Part shown: positions 5,737-6,564 of the stretch, in pieces
How positions within the stretch are numbered: position 1 is the first letter of the stretch
Layout: each line of letters begins with the position of its first letter
Assembly: GCA_946534745.1 (NCBI GenBank)
Contig: CAMNDA010000169.1
Location: forward strand, 1-6,564
Direction: 5' to 3'
Origin: an uncultured Verrucomicrobiota bacterium
GTDB lineage: Bacteria > Verrucomicrobiota > Kiritimatiellia > RFP12 > UBA3636
DNA: 6,564 nucleotides
Program-made: the position numbers and the translations under genes
The notes under the pieces: model-generated
What the model saw: only the letters and a program-made list of their open reading frames with translations
Told to the model about the DNA's origin: nothing
The model's database searches: none

Positions 5737-6564
5737 GTGAACGACCCCGCCACCGGATTCGACGACTGGCTCGCGACGCGAGGAGACGCGCCGGCGGGCC
5801 CGGACCGGATCGTGCCCGAGGGCGCGAAGCTCGGACCGTGGACCGTCGGCGGACTGCTCGGCCGCGGCGGAAGCGGCGAGGTCTACCACGCGGAGGCCGC
5901 GGAGACTGTATCTCACGCAGAGAACGCGGAGGGAGCGGAGGCCGCGGTGGCCCTGAAGGTCCTCCACCGGACGGACGAGGCCGCGGTCGAGCGCTTCCGG
6001 CGGGAGGCGGCGATCCTGAAGGAGCATCCGCATCCGGCGCTGCCGCGGTTCTTCGGCGCGGGCGAGACGGCCGACGGCCGGCCGTGGATGGCGGTGGAGG
6101 AGCTGGAGAGGCGCGAGCTGCCGAGCCGCGACCGGGACGTGGCGCGTTTCCTCCTCGCGCTCTGCGGCGGCGTGGCGCACCTGCACGCGCTCGGGCTCGT
6201 GCACCGCGACGTGAAGCCCTCCAACGTCCTGTTCCGCGCCGACGGCTCGCCGGTGCTGATCGACCTCGGGCTCGCGAAGCCGATCCCGGGTCCGGAGGCC
6301 GGCGGAAACGAAAACGCCACCGGGCCGTCGACCCTTTCCGTCGTCGACGGGAGGGCCGTCGGCGTCGGCACCCCGGGCTACGCGGCGCCGGAGCAGTTCG
6401 CGGGAGGCGAGATCTCGCCCAGCGCCGACCTCTACGCGCTCGGCGTGCTCGCCGGCGCCTGCTTCGCCGGAAGGCCGCCGCGGTGCTGGCGCGGAATCCT
6501 GCGGCGCGCGACGATCGCGCTGCCGGGCGAGCGCTACGCGAGCGCGGCGGCGCTGGCGCGCGCC
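5737..6564 (+). CDS. Hanks-type Ser/Thr protein kinase, 5' part
   Basis: The first 276 codons of a protein kinase; the gene runs off the right edge on a codon boundary. The glycine loop GRGGSGEV is at residues 42-49, VALK with the catalytic Lys at 71-74, and a C-helix Glu probably at 90. The catalytic loop HRDVKPSN is at 156-163, with DLG in place of DFG at 176-178, GTPGYAAPE at 211-219, SADLYALG with the F-helix Asp at 229-236, and ERYASAAAL with the conserved Arg at 266. All residues needed for activity are present. The C-lobe between FAGRPP and ERYAS is shortened. Residues 57-68 (TV, then SHAENAEGAE) form a low-complexity insert between glycine loop and Lys74. The GTG at 5737 is the first possible start after the ATPase stop in this frame, and no Shine-Dalgarno sequence precedes it. 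Sensor or membrane domains may lie beyond the window. Confidence 0.93.
   Translation, partial: MNDPATGFDDWLATRGDAPAGPDRIVPEGAKLGPWTVGGLLGRGGSGEVYHAEAAETVSHAENAEGAEAAVALKVLHRTDEAAVERFRREAAILKEHPHPALPRFFGAGETADGRPWMAVEELERRELPSRDRDVARFLLALCGGVAHLHALGLVHRDVKPSNVLFRADGSPVLIDLGLAKPIPGPEAGGNENATGPSTLSVVDGRAVGVGTPGYAAPEQFAGGEISPSADLYALGVLAGACFAGRPPRCWRGILRRATIALPGERYASAAALARA
5890..5947 (+). repeat. 13-bp direct repeat flanking a kinase insertion
   Basis: GCGGAGGCCGCGG occurs at 5890-5902 and again at 5935-5947, offset by exactly 45 bases (15 codons). The 32 bases between include TCTCACGCAGAG (5911-5922). The pair brackets the extra residues between the glycine loop and the catalytic Lys. It may be a target duplication or the product of slippage. 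Confidence 0.7.
5911..5940 (+). mobile_element. possible short dispersed repeat inserted in frame
   Basis: Thirty bases, exactly codons 59-68, begin TCTCACGCAGAG and continue as a degenerate run of GCGGAG-type units, translating to SHAENAEGAE. From general recollection, sequences of the form TCTCACGCAGAGACGCAGAG occur as dispersed short repeats in several bacterial genomes, mostly between genes. Here a decayed, frame-preserving copy appears to sit in a surface loop of the kinase N-lobe. There is no transposase or long terminal repeat, so its mobility is inference. Confidence 0.4.

Noticed and set aside
4222..6204. Long minus-strand open frame opposite the ATPase and kinase
   Set aside because: Its composition is a Glu/Arg/Leu/Val shadow of the ATPase codons, and the opposite strand has unmistakable Walker and kinase motifs.

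Overview
This is a GC-rich bacterial window with almost wall-to-wall coding. It reads as a member of the PVC superphylum, most plausibly Kiritimatiellota/Verrucomicrobiota. That guess rests on strong G/C preference at third codon positions, several starts without Shine-Dalgarno sequences, a lipoprotein/periplasmic operon of CsgG-, FlgT- and LPP20-like proteins, an AAA/DUF4143 ATPase, and a Hanks-type kinase with a DLG motif. The taxonomy is inference; there is no marker gene here.

Left part, minus strand (4031 down to 1): four tightly packed genes, transcribed leftward, all apparently exported. First is a lipoprotein with a CsgG/FlgT-like body (2952..4031). Eight bases later comes a periplasmic protein with FlgT-N/LPP20-like repeats (1456..2943). 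After 52 bases comes a DUF6844/LPP20-like periplasmic protein (90..1403). Overlapping its last codons is the 5' end of a fourth exported protein that leaves the window at base 1. Together they look like one envelope complex or assembly unit at the outer membrane, but the substrate cannot be read from the sequence.

Middle (4032..4560): a 529-base divergent intergenic region that is rich in structure. On the minus strand a promoter-like pair at 4269..4297 is followed by about 230 bases with no ATG and three clear hairpins, one of them a long-range 9 bp + 8 bp helix. This is a candidate structured leader or small RNA for the lipoprotein operon. On the plus strand a chain of interlocking inverted repeats ends in a stem plus T6, directly followed by a good sigma70-type promoter that would give the ATPase an almost leaderless mRNA.

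Right part, plus strand: an AAA_14/DUF4143 ATPase (4561..5721) and, 15 bases downstream, the first 276 codons of a serine/threonine protein kinase (5737..6564, running off the end). The kinase gene carries an in-frame low-complexity insertion between its glycine loop and its catalytic lysine, flanked by a 13-bp direct repeat.

The most interesting items are the structured region 4032..4262, the kinase insertion, the split CsgG/FlgT/LPP20 operon, and the attenuator-like repeats ahead of the ATPase.
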